This document shows positions 41,801 through 50,843 of a stretch of 64,000 nucleotides of DNA, in pieces (within the stretch, counting starts at the first letter, position 1; every line of letters starts with the position of its first letter). Both the position numbers and the translations under genes were made by a program. Source of the stretch: Prevotella sp. E2-28 (lineage in GTDB: Bacteria; Bacteroidota; Bacteroidia; Bacteroidales; Bacteroidaceae); assembly GCF_022024055.1 (NCBI RefSeq), contig NZ_CP091788.1, forward strand, positions 1,302,001 to 1,366,000, given 5' to 3'. A model generated the notes under the pieces. The model saw only the letters and a program-made list of their open reading frames with translations, made no database searches and was not told the origin of the DNA.

Positions 41801-44800
41801 TCCCAGCCGCCACCAGTAATCTCGTATGCACCTGGTGTAACAGAAGGTATGCGCATGGTGATGCTGGTACCTGGCAGTACGATGCCTGGCTCCTGAATAT
41901 CCTCCACGGTGGGCACGCCACTCTTGAACGTGATGTGGATGTTCACGATATGACGTTCACTAACTGGTGTGATGTGCATACCTGAAGCATCGCTCTCCTC
42001 ATAGTCGTACTTGTAGATAACGGTGATAACCTTCTCTGTTGACAGGTCATTGATGTCTGAGTTGCGACTTACGAACAGCGTACTGGTCTCCATTGGTGAC
42101 ACACCATGGATGGTGAAGTTCTTCTGCTTGTTAGGCAGTACACTATAGTCAGAAGCCTTAATCACTGCGCCTACGGGCACCTTGTCATTGGTGTTGTATG
42201 TGGTACCACTGCCTTCGCCCTTGACGCTCTGCACTGAATGACCCTCGCCATTCTCATTGACTTTGTAGCTCTCGCGACAGTAATAGTATGTCGTGTATGA
42301 CTCACCGCTATCCAGATCGCCTGCACTGAAGGTCAGCGTGTCGAGATTAGCCTTCTCAGAATCTGTCAGCTTGCTGAAGGTCGCATCGTCAATGACAGCA
42401 CCTGCAGCGTATGGCGTTTCTACATGTACAAAGTCCGTGTGAACCACGTAATAGTTACCCACAGCCTCCACCTTGATGGCTGAATAGTGGCGCTGCTCAT
42501 TGGGCAGTGACTCGTACTCTGTACGACTCAGTTCCTTATTGGCTGGCTGTAAGGCGTCAACTTGTGCGCCACCCTCGTCAGGTGTGTACATCAAGCTCTC
42601 AACACCATTATATGTAGCCGTATAGTCAATAGACTTGGGCAGTGAGTAAACCATCAATTCCTTTTGATCATCAGTAGCGGTAGAGAGGTCGAATTCCGGA
42701 TAACCGTCATACTGATACTTCTTGCCTTCTCTCTCACGTATGCCGTTCTGCTTGCCGTAGGTAGAATCAACGAGCAGGTCAAGTGCATCATAGTTGAACT
42801 CAAACTTCTCACGGTCGGCGGGTGACATAGAACTCCATGCACTCAATGCGCGGTAGTTCTTTCCTGTTTCATAGAAGTCACCGCCATAAAGACCTTCTGT
42901 TGTACAATAGTAGGCGGGAACTATATATTCGTCTATATCTCTAGCCAGCAATGGATACTTCGTCTTGAGTGCATTTTTCTCAGTCTCCGACATGATATCG
43001 TTGATGTAGATATACTCGGAAGGCGACAGCTGAATCGTAGAAGTGCATACAAATGCCGGTGCAGTATATCCTGTGATGCTGGCAGAAACCGGTGCCCCAG
43101 GATAGTAATGCTGTGAATCGCTTGTATATTCCTTCGTCACGATGTGAGCTGGGGTGAAGACGGCCTGACCGGAAGCAGGAATAATTTCTGGGTGACTTGT
43201 CTTCAACGTCTCATAGTCTTGATAGGTCTTTTGCGGGATAATACTTGCAACAGCATAATCTCTCTGACCATACAAACCGTTTACTATTGGATGATAAGTA
43301 GGACCATCCTCGTAGGCATCTGGTGCAAAGCCAGTCTGGTTCTTCTCACGTGTTGAGCTGTTCACCTTTGTGTACCAAGGCTGCCATACGCTCGGGTTGG
43401 TCATGTTATAGGTCAACAGGTAACCGTTGTTGTGGGTCATGTTGTTAGATGAGCGGAATACCTCGTTGAAACTTACTTCCTTACCGTTAGAAATCACAGT
43501 CTGGGTTTCTGCTGCGGCCTTATAGGCATTGTATGTTCCAGGTATATTCGAAGCACCAGGCAACAGCACGGTGCCGGCATAGATGGTGTCGCTGCCAATC
43601 TTACAGCCAGCCACGGTGACGTAGGTATCTTCTACAAACAGTCTCTTCTCGGCTGCTGACAACTTGCTCCATTCCCAGTAGCTGATAGGATCATTCAACT
43701 TGTAGGTCACGTTGTTAATCACCAGTTTCCTGTCACCTTCCAGTGGCGTGTTATTGTTAGCGTCGGTATATGAAGAGTAGTAAGCATGGAGGTTAGGTTG
43801 AACATCCATCAGCGTCATCGTACCGTGTGAGGCCGCGTTGATGGTGATAGGAATCTCTACGGTCTTACTATAGGCGTTAGGCGCACCGGTGTAAGCCGAA
43901 ATATACTGGTCGTAAACATATACCAGACCACTGATGAACCAGTAGTGGGCGGGCACGCCGTCGGTACTCAGGTACTTACCACCTATATTATAACAGTCAT
44001 CAATAATGGTCTGCGAGCTATGGATAAAGTTACCCGAAGTCTCCCATTCCTTCTTCGTACCATCTGTAGGATCGTAGTCATAGTCCCATTTCGTAGCAGC
44101 TCCTTTGTTCAGGGCGGTCAGTGTGGTGGTCTGAGCACCCGAAGGACTGGGCACGCCATGCTGGTTCTTAGCATATACGAAACCGCCACCGACGCCAGGC
44201 TGCACGTTAATCAGGTCAAGTTCCACGACACCAGTGATGGGACCCCATACTTTTTCGTTAAGGCCTGTACCTGTACTTTCCTCTGTGGTCAATTCCAAAT
44301 ATACACCAGATGCTAGTGCCAGGTGGTTATGGCAGGTTCCGTTGTTACGCTTACGGTCATCCCAATGAGCAGCTTTCCAGTCATAGAAAGACGTCGTTCC
44401 GTCGGCAGCAAGCTCTGGATACGTATCTGTATCGGCCTTGGTGGTACGCACGTCTCCAAACTTCACGTCACTGGTCAGTGAGCCAAGATAGTTCACAATA
44501 CTGTAGATACCAAAGTAGTTACCGTGCAGGATATTGTCTTCATCCGTATCACCAGCTTGAGAATCCATCTTGTTCAGTGATACCTCACGCACACGGTTGA
44601 TGGTATAGTTGGTATAGTCTACCGTCTCGGGCACACGGTCCTGAGCACCCTTCATCACCATACGGCTGCCAAACACACCGCAGAGGTCGGCACGCTGAAT
44701 GGTGTTCATGATACGTCCGGCATAGATAGATACCACACCATTCTCTTTCCAGTAGTCTGGGTTGGGTACTTTCTTGCCCTTCACGGTAATGATAATACTG

Positions 44801-47800
44801 TCACCAGTGGTTCCTCCTGATAGCATGGATGTACCGTCGTCCTTCATAAACAGGGCCATCAGTTCATCCTGTGGCAGGTTTGAACCTATAGAATAGGTTG
44901 TTCCTTCGTTGTCAATACATGCTATCAAGCACTTGTACTTCAATTCGTAGTAAGCCTGTTCACGAACGGGTAATGCCTTGTATTCTTCCAGACCGAGTGA
45001 TGGTGAGATATGGTAGTAGTCGGTACCGTAGTTGGTGATGTTCAACTCGCGATAGCCGTCAACGAATGTCAGGTTTCCGTCGCCATACAGACCGCCTGTA
45101 TGACCTGTACCGATAGTGATGAGGTCGCGGTTATACACGTCATGGATAGAGGCAGTAGCATTACCGAACACGGTTTTCTCGTTAGCATACATCGAACTAC
45201 TACCTGCTGCAATATTTCCACCGGCAAACACGGCATTGTGGATGATGATACCATCGGCATCCAGGTTATCCCAGATGGCAGCATCATCTCTCTTGTTCTT
45301 CAACTTGTTCAATGCCGATGTGGGCACGTATTCACCCGACTCATAATCATGGCCGTCAATCCTGATAGGAGCCGATGTCTGACAGTGAGGCTCTACCAAT
45401 ACCTTACAGTCCTCGGTGAAGTATCTCTCTAATTTCTCGGGCTGGCCTTGGGGTGCTACGTTATGGGTGACAAAGTCATATTTACTGCCGTCCCATTCAT
45501 TTTTAAAATAGTAACCTTCATACAAACCGTCATAGCGTTCACCGTCTTTCTTACCGAAACTCAGCTCATGACCTTCATGGCTGTCTTCCTCGTAAGCGCT
45601 ATATACTGATCCCTCATCGCCGCCACCGAAGACGTTACCCAAACCTGCTGCCACACCTTCGTCAGTACCAACCTCACCACCGAAGATGTTTACTTCTGTC
45701 TGACCGAATACATAGCCTTTGCACTTCATGTCCACGGTAGCCAATACGGCTTCATCCATATATTTTGTACCATCGCCGCCCCAGCTGTCCTTACCTCGGC
45801 CACCGCCGAAGATGTTACGCATCACGTGACCGTCGTACATGGTGATGTTGGTCTTTCCTGCCTTGAAGATAGTGGCATCACCGTTCTCAATGGCATAGCT
45901 CTTACCCAGTCCAGTCTTGATAGTACCACGTCCGATAGGACCGATCTCACCACCGCCATAGAGGCTACCGCGAACAGTACCACCATTCATCGTGACGTTG
46001 GCGAAGTCCACATAACTGTTAATCACATAACCGCCACCAAACATGTTACCAGCCATTTCTATTTCGTTAGGCTTTGTGTCGTCCAATTCTGGCACATACT
46101 CGTACTTGGGCTTATCTTCTGTACCAGTATTCTTATAGCGGTAGCCAATATAACCATTGTTCAAGGTGATATTCGACGTGCCATATACCGATCCGCCCTC
46201 ACCGCCACCATAGGCATTACGTAAGATAGCTGGCGCACCACCTGCGAAGGTGTTAGTGCCCACCTTACCAATCACCACGTTGGACTCGGCAAGACGGTCG
46301 CCTGTTGTGGTGGTCATGATGTCACCCACATGATGTCCTACATGTCCCTTATAACCGCCGCCATATACGTTTCGTGCCGTACCGCCCTTAATGTAGGCAT
46401 TAGCACTGGCAGTGAAGTTTTCAGCACCGAAGAGGTTATCCAGTCCACCAGCTTTACCGGCAGCATAGATATCTTTCTTTACCGTACCGCCAAGCAGGGC
46501 AATATAGGTTGTACCATATACGTCACCGCTGAGTGCAACCTTCTCGTCTCCCAGTCCGCCGCCGTAAGCATAGCCTCCCACTTCAGCACCTTCGTGGATA
46601 TATACATTGGTGTTATATCTCTTGCCAGTGTTACCTAACAGTTTAGCTGTCTTGTTGTCATCAATACCTTCAGCATCCGTTACGATTTCCTCATGGGTAT
46701 TGTTGATATTGGTTTCTGTGTTATTAGCGTAGTCTGTATAGGCGAGGTTACCGCTTCCGTCTTTCGCCGTCGGTATATAATAGTCGCCCATATTCCAAGC
46801 ATCCTGCCAGTCAAGAGCCCATTCTTCTGCAATGGTTATCGTGTCTTCTTCATGTAGCTTTCCTGACTTCAATGTACCGTCGCCTACAGCTCCATTCCAT
46901 CTGGCGGGATTGCTCCACTTCGGATCCTGACGTGATATCAGGTCTGATGGTTTTTCTTTGTACATCTGCATGTACTTCTGTACGCTCTTTGCGTTAAGCA
47001 CGTGTCCCATCTTACCGCCACCAAAGACATCATAAACCTTGGCACCGCTGTTTAGGTGTACCTGTGTATGTTCCGACCATGTGTCCACACCCTTACCGGC
47101 ACCGAAGACGGTAGCGGTATAGCCTTTCGACTTGTTCGACCATACTGGCGAGTTAATGTTAATCTTGGTGTAGAGTGTACGGCGCTCGTTGTTGTTGCCG
47201 CCATAAATCGTATCTATCTGTGCATCATTACTGCTATAGTTGATGTTTGATTCGTAAACATCGCAAGGTGGCAGGATCTGTGTACCGTAAGCACCACCGA
47301 ATATTTCATTCAACTTGATGGTGGAAGCCGTGGGCACGTTCACCACAGTGCGTCGGGTGATACCTTCATTATAGCTGCCGCCATAGACCTTCTTTACCTG
47401 CCCGTGGAGCAGGTCAACAATAGCAGAGATGGAGTCTGGGTTAAAGGAAGTCTCATAGGTCTCTTCCTTGGTATAGCGGAAGCCCAGTCCGTTGTAACTG
47501 CCGGCACCGAATATCTCAGTGTCAGCAAACTTCTTGATACCGTCGGGAATATCAACAAGCACATAGCTGCGGTCCTGAGATGAGTCGCCTTGACGGTTCT
47601 TCGGATAACCGGTACCACCACCGAAGATACCGATGATTGCATTCTCGTCATGATTCTTTGGACGGATGTTGACGAAGGAACTCTTCACAGAAGGCATTGT
47701 AATATCATCACCGTAAAGGGCTGTGTTCTTATAGTCATAATAGCCATAGCCACCGCCGTAGATAGTGTCAACTTTTCCTTGCACATATTCTACGTATGCA

Positions 47801-50787
47801 GCACCTTTCAGCACATCGGGTATTCTACCTTCTTTATAGCCATGAAGCATGGTCTTCTCAGTATCCCAACTTCTGAAGCGTTTGGTAAAGTCATAGCCGT
47901 CCTCGAATTCACCATAGATAGTGCCACCGAAGTCATTACCGCCATAGACAATATCGCGTATCCATGGGAAACCGTCCTCAAAGGTGCCGTCTTTCTTCAC
48001 CTGTCTTCCAATATATACTTCGGTATGACCTAAGATGTCGGCATCAGTGGCACCACCAAATGCATCGTAGATTCGGCCGTTACCCAAGTTTACGTAGGTA
48101 TTACCGCAAACATCGCCTTCATTACCGCCACCATAGATATATTCGGTCTCGGCCAGGTCCTCATCCTGATCCTCATCAGAATATACGGTCTTCGTGGCTT
48201 TCAGGTTCACCGTGGTGCTGTAGGCGGGATCAAATTCGTAATCTCCACTATCATTCTTCTTACCTACCACGCCTTGCTCACCGCCACCGAAAATCTGGAA
48301 CGCATAACCCTTGTTCAGGTTCACGGTGGCGCTGCCCCATACTTCAGTCTCTTTACCATAGCCAGCACCGAACACGGTCAATGCCAGAGCCATCAAGTCG
48401 TCGCGCTGGTCTATAAGTTTCACACCAGAAGCTCTTCTTCCATAAGGGCCGCTTCCTGTGCCGAACACCTCGTTACGTTTCAACTCATCTTCATTGATGT
48501 TGATGATGACGTTGCCGTTCACGTGACCGCTGTTGTAGCAGCCGCCATAAACGTTACCGCCCAGCAGACGTACGTCATCATAGTCGCCTCGTGCATATCC
48601 GACAGCATCAGTAGTAAAAGGAATATTGGGAACTTCTACAAAGTCACCTTCGCCGTCGTCCCATTTATTGGTATTCCATATCAGTCCTCTCGTATCCCAG
48701 CGCAGTGGCGTGATAGTCAGGTTCTCTAGGTTAATTTCCAGACGGTCTTTAATCTTTCCGCCTTCAGTAAAGTTCGTACGCTCTTCCTTGCTGCCCAGCA
48801 CGCCGCCTTCGTAGGCAGCATTATATTTACTAGCTGCTACGTTGGCATTGTTACAGCCACCCACGAACTTCTCAAAGATATTAAGACGACGGTCAATCTC
48901 ATAGACGTTCTTGCCTGGGATGGCCATACTTCCTACGTTTCCACCGCAGTAGAACGAACCGACATAACTTGAGTAGTCCTCATAGTTGGCAGGGTCGCCA
49001 TTAGCCACCTTGTCAAACACAATCTTCGGTTGCAGGTTCATGGCTACACCTTCCATGTAGTTGGCAAATACGTCGGCATCAGTCAGGTCCAGAGAACTGT
49101 ACGAACTTTCTGCATATTTCTTCAAGATGGTTGGGTGTACCATCTTTGCACCGTTGTTACCCATAAACACGGTGTCGGCAATAACAAAGGAACCAATCTT
49201 CAGTTCCACCAACGGATTGTTCTTCACCGTTGCCAGTGTTGCGCAGTTACCACCGCAATACACGGAGCCCCTGATGATAGTGGGGTGTCGGGCATCATTA
49301 CCTTTCAGACGGATAGACACCTGTTCGGCATTAGGACGGAAGGCGTTCAGCGCATCATACGAGGTCAGGTAGCCTGCCTGCGAATAGTACAGGTCGCCAT
49401 AGATGTCATCGCCAATCATGTTCTCATGATCCGTATAGGGGTATGCACCGTTACCACCGCCATAGATGTCGCCTCGGATGGTGGTATAGACACCGATAGC
49501 ATTACCGCCATACACCTTACCAGTGATGTCGTTACCGCCATAGACGTTGTTCACATCACCACCTAGTACCAGTACACGGGCCGACAACTCATTGGGGAAA
49601 TGATAGCCTGGTAGGTTCGATACTGGCGTATAGACACCGTTTACTGTTGGCTTGACATCTGCCATACGGCATCCACCATAGACATTGTCAATAATCAGTC
49701 GGTGTTGTACGGTCACGGAATCAGAGTTGTCAGCACCTGCAGGTACCTTCGGATCCAGTTCCAGAAGCAGACCATCCGGACTAGTCATCATACCGCGGTT
49801 ACCACCGCTATACAGGTTACGTATCTTTCCGCGCTGCAGATTCCATGTAGGACGGATGGCCATCTCAGCATGATTGTTACCACCGAAGAAACGTCCAATC
49901 TGGAACTCACCGCTGCTGGGGAACGAGAAACCAGTGTTGATACCCATGGAATATCTGAAACGCTCAGTTGTCAGCAAATCTATAGCACCTCGTGCTTCAG
50001 CCGTCTCTTCCGTTGCTCCCAGGTCTTCTATTCTTGTGATGGAATCTACAAAGATATGGTTCACCACCTCGCTGGGGTTATCCACGTGAATCACGGCTTT
50101 CTCCTTTACCGTGGCGTTGTTACCGCCACCATAGGCATATACGATAGAGCCGCCCTGCACGTCCACGTAGGTCTTGTCCAGTACTGGAGCATTGAATGGT
50201 GTCTTGCTCTTGGCAATCACCGTCTCACCTTCCATGATGATATAATTGCCCTCCTCGTCGCGCAGAGAGTCGCCGTTCTCGTCAGTATATGTGAACATAC
50301 CGTTACCGCCGCCAAAGAGCTGACCGATATAAATCTTCTGGGCATCAACATCTGCCGTGTCTGTATTCAGGGCAGTACGTGCAAAGACCTTGGGCGAGGT
50401 CTTCGTGCTGAGGTGTACAAAGGTGTTCCATGTGTTATCCACGCCGTCCGTGTTGCCTGCTATCTCCGTAGGTACTGACTTACCTATGGCAGCTGCAGTA
50501 CCGATAGTACCCGATACGTCGTTGCCACCATAGACATAGTCAATCACCGTATAGCCTGTGGCGTTCTTTCCGTCAATGTTCACATAGGCATTACCGCCCA
50601 CGTTACCCATACGGGCACCGCCAAATACCATGTGGATATCGCCTTCCTTCACGGTGACACTACTACTACCGTTCACGTTACCGTGGTTACCGCCACCATA
50701 TACCTGACCACCAATATAGATCTGGCCCTTGACACTTGTCAGCGCCAAGAGTAACATCCAGCATATGATGGTCAGAACTTTTTTCAT
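38827..50787 (-). CDS. Giant secreted YGGG-repeat protein with sorting-domain-like tail, 3,986 residues
   Basis: One uninterrupted frame of 12 kb. Residues 1-21 are a signal peptide (MKKVLTIICWMLLLALTSVKG), and YGGG repeats begin at once (IGGQVYGGGNHGNVNGSSSV). Repeats dominate up to about residue 1,900. The next 1,200 residues are mixed, with recurring short modules of the form YxxLSxxEKxxF (for example FSKLTDSEKANLD, WSSMSPADREKFEF). A GLUG-like segment lies at about 3160-3240 (CFKGNIHGDGHTISGLDN). The last 85 residues (VTIRNAAGIHITTFTIEPGQ, GFYIVNNTKIAVR) match the pattern of Bacteroidota C-terminal sorting domains (type IX-like or the related YIVNGxKVxVK tails). It is the first giant transcribed and directly follows five fimbrillin-like genes. 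I infer a cell-surface or pilus-associated protein; no specific family recognised. Confidence 0.9.
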   Translation of the reverse strand: MKKVLTIICWMLLLALTSVKGQIYIGGQVYGGGNHGNVNGSSSVTVKEGDIHMVFGGARMGNVGGNAYVNIDGKNATGYTVIDYVYGGNDVSGTIGTAAAIGKSVPTEIAGNTDGVDNTWNTFVHLSTKTSPKVFARTALNTDTADVDAQKIYIGQLFGGGNGMFTYTDENGDSLRDEEGNYIIMEGETVIAKSKTPFNAPVLDKTYVDVQGGSIVYAYGGGNNATVKEKAVIHVDNPSEVVNHIFVDSITRIEDLGATEETAEARGAIDLLTTERFRYSMGINTGFSFPSSGEFQIGRFFGGNNHAEMAIRPTWNLQRGKIRNLYSGGNRGMMTSPDGLLLELDPKVPAGADNSDSVTVQHRLIIDNVYGGCRMADVKPTVNGVYTPVSNLPGYHFPNELSARVLVLGGDVNNVYGGNDITGKVYGGNAIGVYTTIRGDIYGGGNGAYPYTDHENMIGDDIYGDLYYSQAGYLTSYDALNAFRPNAEQVSIRLKGNDARHPTIIRGSVYCGGNCATLATVKNNPLVELKIGSFVIADTVFMGNNGAKMVHPTILKKYAESSYSSLDLTDADVFANYMEGVAMNLQPKIVFDKVANGDPANYEDYSSYVGSFYCGGNVGSMAIPGKNVYEIDRRLNIFEKFVGGCNNANVAASKYNAAYEGGVLGSKEERTNFTEGGKIKDRLEINLENLTITPLRWDTRGLIWNTNKWDDGEGDFVEVPNIPFTTDAVGYARGDYDDVRLLGGNVYGGCYNSGHVNGNVIININEDELKRNEVFGTGSGPYGRRASGVKLIDQRDDLMALALTVFGAGYGKETEVWGSATVNLNKGYAFQIFGGGEQGVVGKKNDSGDYEFDPAYSTTVNLKATKTVYSDEDQDEDLAETEYIYGGGNEGDVCGNTYVNLGNGRIYDAFGGATDADILGHTEVYIGRQVKKDGTFEDGFPWIRDIVYGGNDFGGTIYGEFEDGYDFTKRFRSWDTEKTMLHGYKEGRIPDVLKGAAYVEYVQGKVDTIYGGGYGYYDYKNTALYGDDITMPSVKSSFVNIRPKNHDENAIIGIFGGGTGYPKNRQGDSSQDRSYVLVDIPDGIKKFADTEIFGAGSYNGLGFRYTKEETYETSFNPDSISAIVDLLHGQVKKVYGGSYNEGITRRTVVNVPTASTIKLNEIFGGAYGTQILPPCDVYESNINYSSNDAQIDTIYGGNNNERRTLYTKININSPVWSNKSKGYTATVFGAGKGVDTWSEHTQVHLNSGAKVYDVFGGGKMGHVLNAKSVQKYMQMYKEKPSDLISRQDPKWSNPARWNGAVGDGTLKSGKLHEEDTITIAEEWALDWQDAWNMGDYYIPTAKDGSGNLAYTDYANNTETNINNTHEEIVTDAEGIDDNKTAKLLGNTGKRYNTNVYIHEGAEVGGYAYGGGLGDEKVALSGDVYGTTYIALLGGTVKKDIYAAGKAGGLDNLFGAENFTASANAYIKGGTARNVYGGGYKGHVGHHVGDIMTTTTGDRLAESNVVIGKVGTNTFAGGAPAILRNAYGGGEGGSVYGTSNITLNNGYIGYRYKNTGTEDKPKYEYVPELDDTKPNEIEMAGNMFGGGYVINSYVDFANVTMNGGTVRGSLYGGGEIGPIGRGTIKTGLGKSYAIENGDATIFKAGKTNITMYDGHVMRNIFGGGRGKDSWGGDGTKYMDEAVLATVDMKCKGYVFGQTEVNIFGGEVGTDEGVAAGLGNVFGGGDEGSVYSAYEEDSHEGHELSFGKKDGERYDGLYEGYYFKNEWDGSKYDFVTHNVAPQGQPEKLERYFTEDCKVLVEPHCQTSAPIRIDGHDYESGEYVPTSALNKLKNKRDDAAIWDNLDADGIIIHNAVFAGGNIAAGSSSMYANEKTVFGNATASIHDVYNRDLITIGTGHTGGLYGDGNLTFVDGYRELNITNYGTDYYHISPSLGLEEYKALPVREQAYYELKYKCLIACIDNEGTTYSIGSNLPQDELMALFMKDDGTSMLSGGTTGDSIIITVKGKKVPNPDYWKENGVVSIYAGRIMNTIQRADLCGVFGSRMVMKGAQDRVPETVDYTNYTINRVREVSLNKMDSQAGDTDEDNILHGNYFGIYSIVNYLGSLTSDVKFGDVRTTKADTDTYPELAADGTTSFYDWKAAHWDDRKRNNGTCHNHLALASGVYLELTTEESTGTGLNEKVWGPITGVVELDLINVQPGVGGGFVYAKNQHGVPSPSGAQTTTLTALNKGAATKWDYDYDPTDGTKKEWETSGNFIHSSQTIIDDCYNIGGKYLSTDGVPAHYWFISGLVYVYDQYISAYTGAPNAYSKTVEIPITINAASHGTMTLMDVQPNLHAYYSSYTDANNNTPLEGDRKLVINNVTYKLNDPISYWEWSKLSAAEKRLFVEDTYVTVAGCKIGSDTIYAGTVLLPGASNIPGTYNAYKAAAETQTVISNGKEVSFNEVFRSSNNMTHNNGYLLTYNMTNPSVWQPWYTKVNSSTREKNQTGFAPDAYEDGPTYHPIVNGLYGQRDYAVASIIPQKTYQDYETLKTSHPEIIPASGQAVFTPAHIVTKEYTSDSQHYYPGAPVSASITGYTAPAFVCTSTIQLSPSEYIYINDIMSETEKNALKTKYPLLARDIDEYIVPAYYCTTEGLYGGDFYETGKNYRALSAWSSMSPADREKFEFNYDALDLLVDSTYGKQNGIREREGKKYQYDGYPEFDLSTATDDQKELMVYSLPKSIDYTATYNGVESLMYTPDEGGAQVDALQPANKELSRTEYESLPNEQRHYSAIKVEAVGNYYVVHTDFVHVETPYAAGAVIDDATFSKLTDSEKANLDTLTFSAGDLDSGESYTTYYYCRESYKVNENGEGHSVQSVKGEGSGTTYNTNDKVPVGAVIKASDYSVLPNKQKNFTIHGVSPMETSTLFVSRNSDINDLSTEKVITVIYKYDYEESDASGMHITPVSERHIVNIHITFKSGVPTVEDIQEPGIVLPGTSITMRIPSVTPGAYEITGGGWELFEKESNAESHTNGVEYSPSSDPLYWYQDGFYLAYYAKTYLGKTYSNHVPVSVANYHDLKKVMDDKKTHLHVDFDRNRLKRDSKIYINDYSGSSQNGLDLLKDFYDLSLITNSTPGITLDHDTITNAGRLKGHTLLNNSEQEVTLSDGSTVKKGVKGGDNLEFFLRTDINHTGSWTTIGTDEQCFKGNIHGDGHTISGLDNSLFYNLCGSVYNLGVTGSFCSAGVVDKGNGYVESCWTNTTGTPDGSVYAVFGAPSATDIPTPKQVVNSYYQSTKGYKTTASEHGNAIPMSDTAFYNGEVAYDLNNFYLYKRYNDKMVNSGVAYYYWKEGEADPQTGHYASNPALCSSGYDGKLKYVEERFEDGDFRFAAGEIPTWEDDRHWVEEIIEVGGQTTQKDHYSPIWPDDYIFFGQKLTYGYAEQAHQDVPTAVIREDGLLSLDENANRVYRAPAYYRSKVMGVAHFNPDAYLAQKKLKTKVEYADTLAYPNMTAIDFAGHHNTNEENGTYQLGMNDGWFYQPLLDDDGLNSITNCDETKNLLVYAPAETALSGYANKKTYDALTSYFTEPAYTNYYDNTKGYRLVAEAPTSSLHGHLVQSDLTATNDHLLVDMQDFNAPIGYTFDADHLMWYQRMPANKDFVNFGSNAGWQGLSLPFTAELVTTHEKGEITHFYSGSETSKNGTGSKIGHEYWLREFNNIVEEGTAPNPVVAKATFDHPTASGADKEYTNTFLWDYYYYMSELEHKQKDYNNDTYLEYKQYYETAHTHPSYPLLSAATPYILGLPGKTYYEFDLSGNFKAQNTANDMNLDKLSKQLLTFASAKNTEIRVSDDETTEKKISYNGNDYTFKPSYMNEALAGSTVNAYALDNDGDSYDKVAADTTINVSAFRPYFLATATSPSRRLLPEQIIFSRMSDSFGEENEKEESGDGALSITSRLRHIIVKSTLKAPRQVTIRNAAGIHITTFTIEPGQIVETLINMPGFYIVNNTKIAVR

Positions 50788-50803
50788 TTATTCTTTATTT
50801 TTT

Positions 50804-50843
50804 CGATATTTCGATATTTCGATATCTCGTTATTTCGATTATT
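50804..50843. repeat. 8-bp tandem repeat in the gap before the giant genes
   Basis: Five degenerate units: CGATATTT, CGATATTT, CGATATCT, CGTTATTT, CGATTATT. They fill most of the 55-base gap between the last fimbrillin-like gene and the 3,986-residue gene, touching the fimbrillin stop codon. Confidence 0.75.

Noticed and set aside
14500..50500. Many plus-strand open frames of 60-340 codons opposite the giant genes, some Thr/Ile/Ala-rich (for example 17196-18194 and 24111-25127)
   Set aside because: They are antisense shadows. The reverse complement of GGT/GGC/TAT-rich codons gives ACC/GCC/ATA and few stops. They have no signal peptides, start signals or recognisable domains, and their repeats mirror those of the giants.
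14055..50787. Possible CRISPR array because of many near-identical 14-15 base strings
   Set aside because: The strings are codons of the YGGG motif, spaced irregularly in multiples of three, with coding sequence between them and no cas gene in the window.
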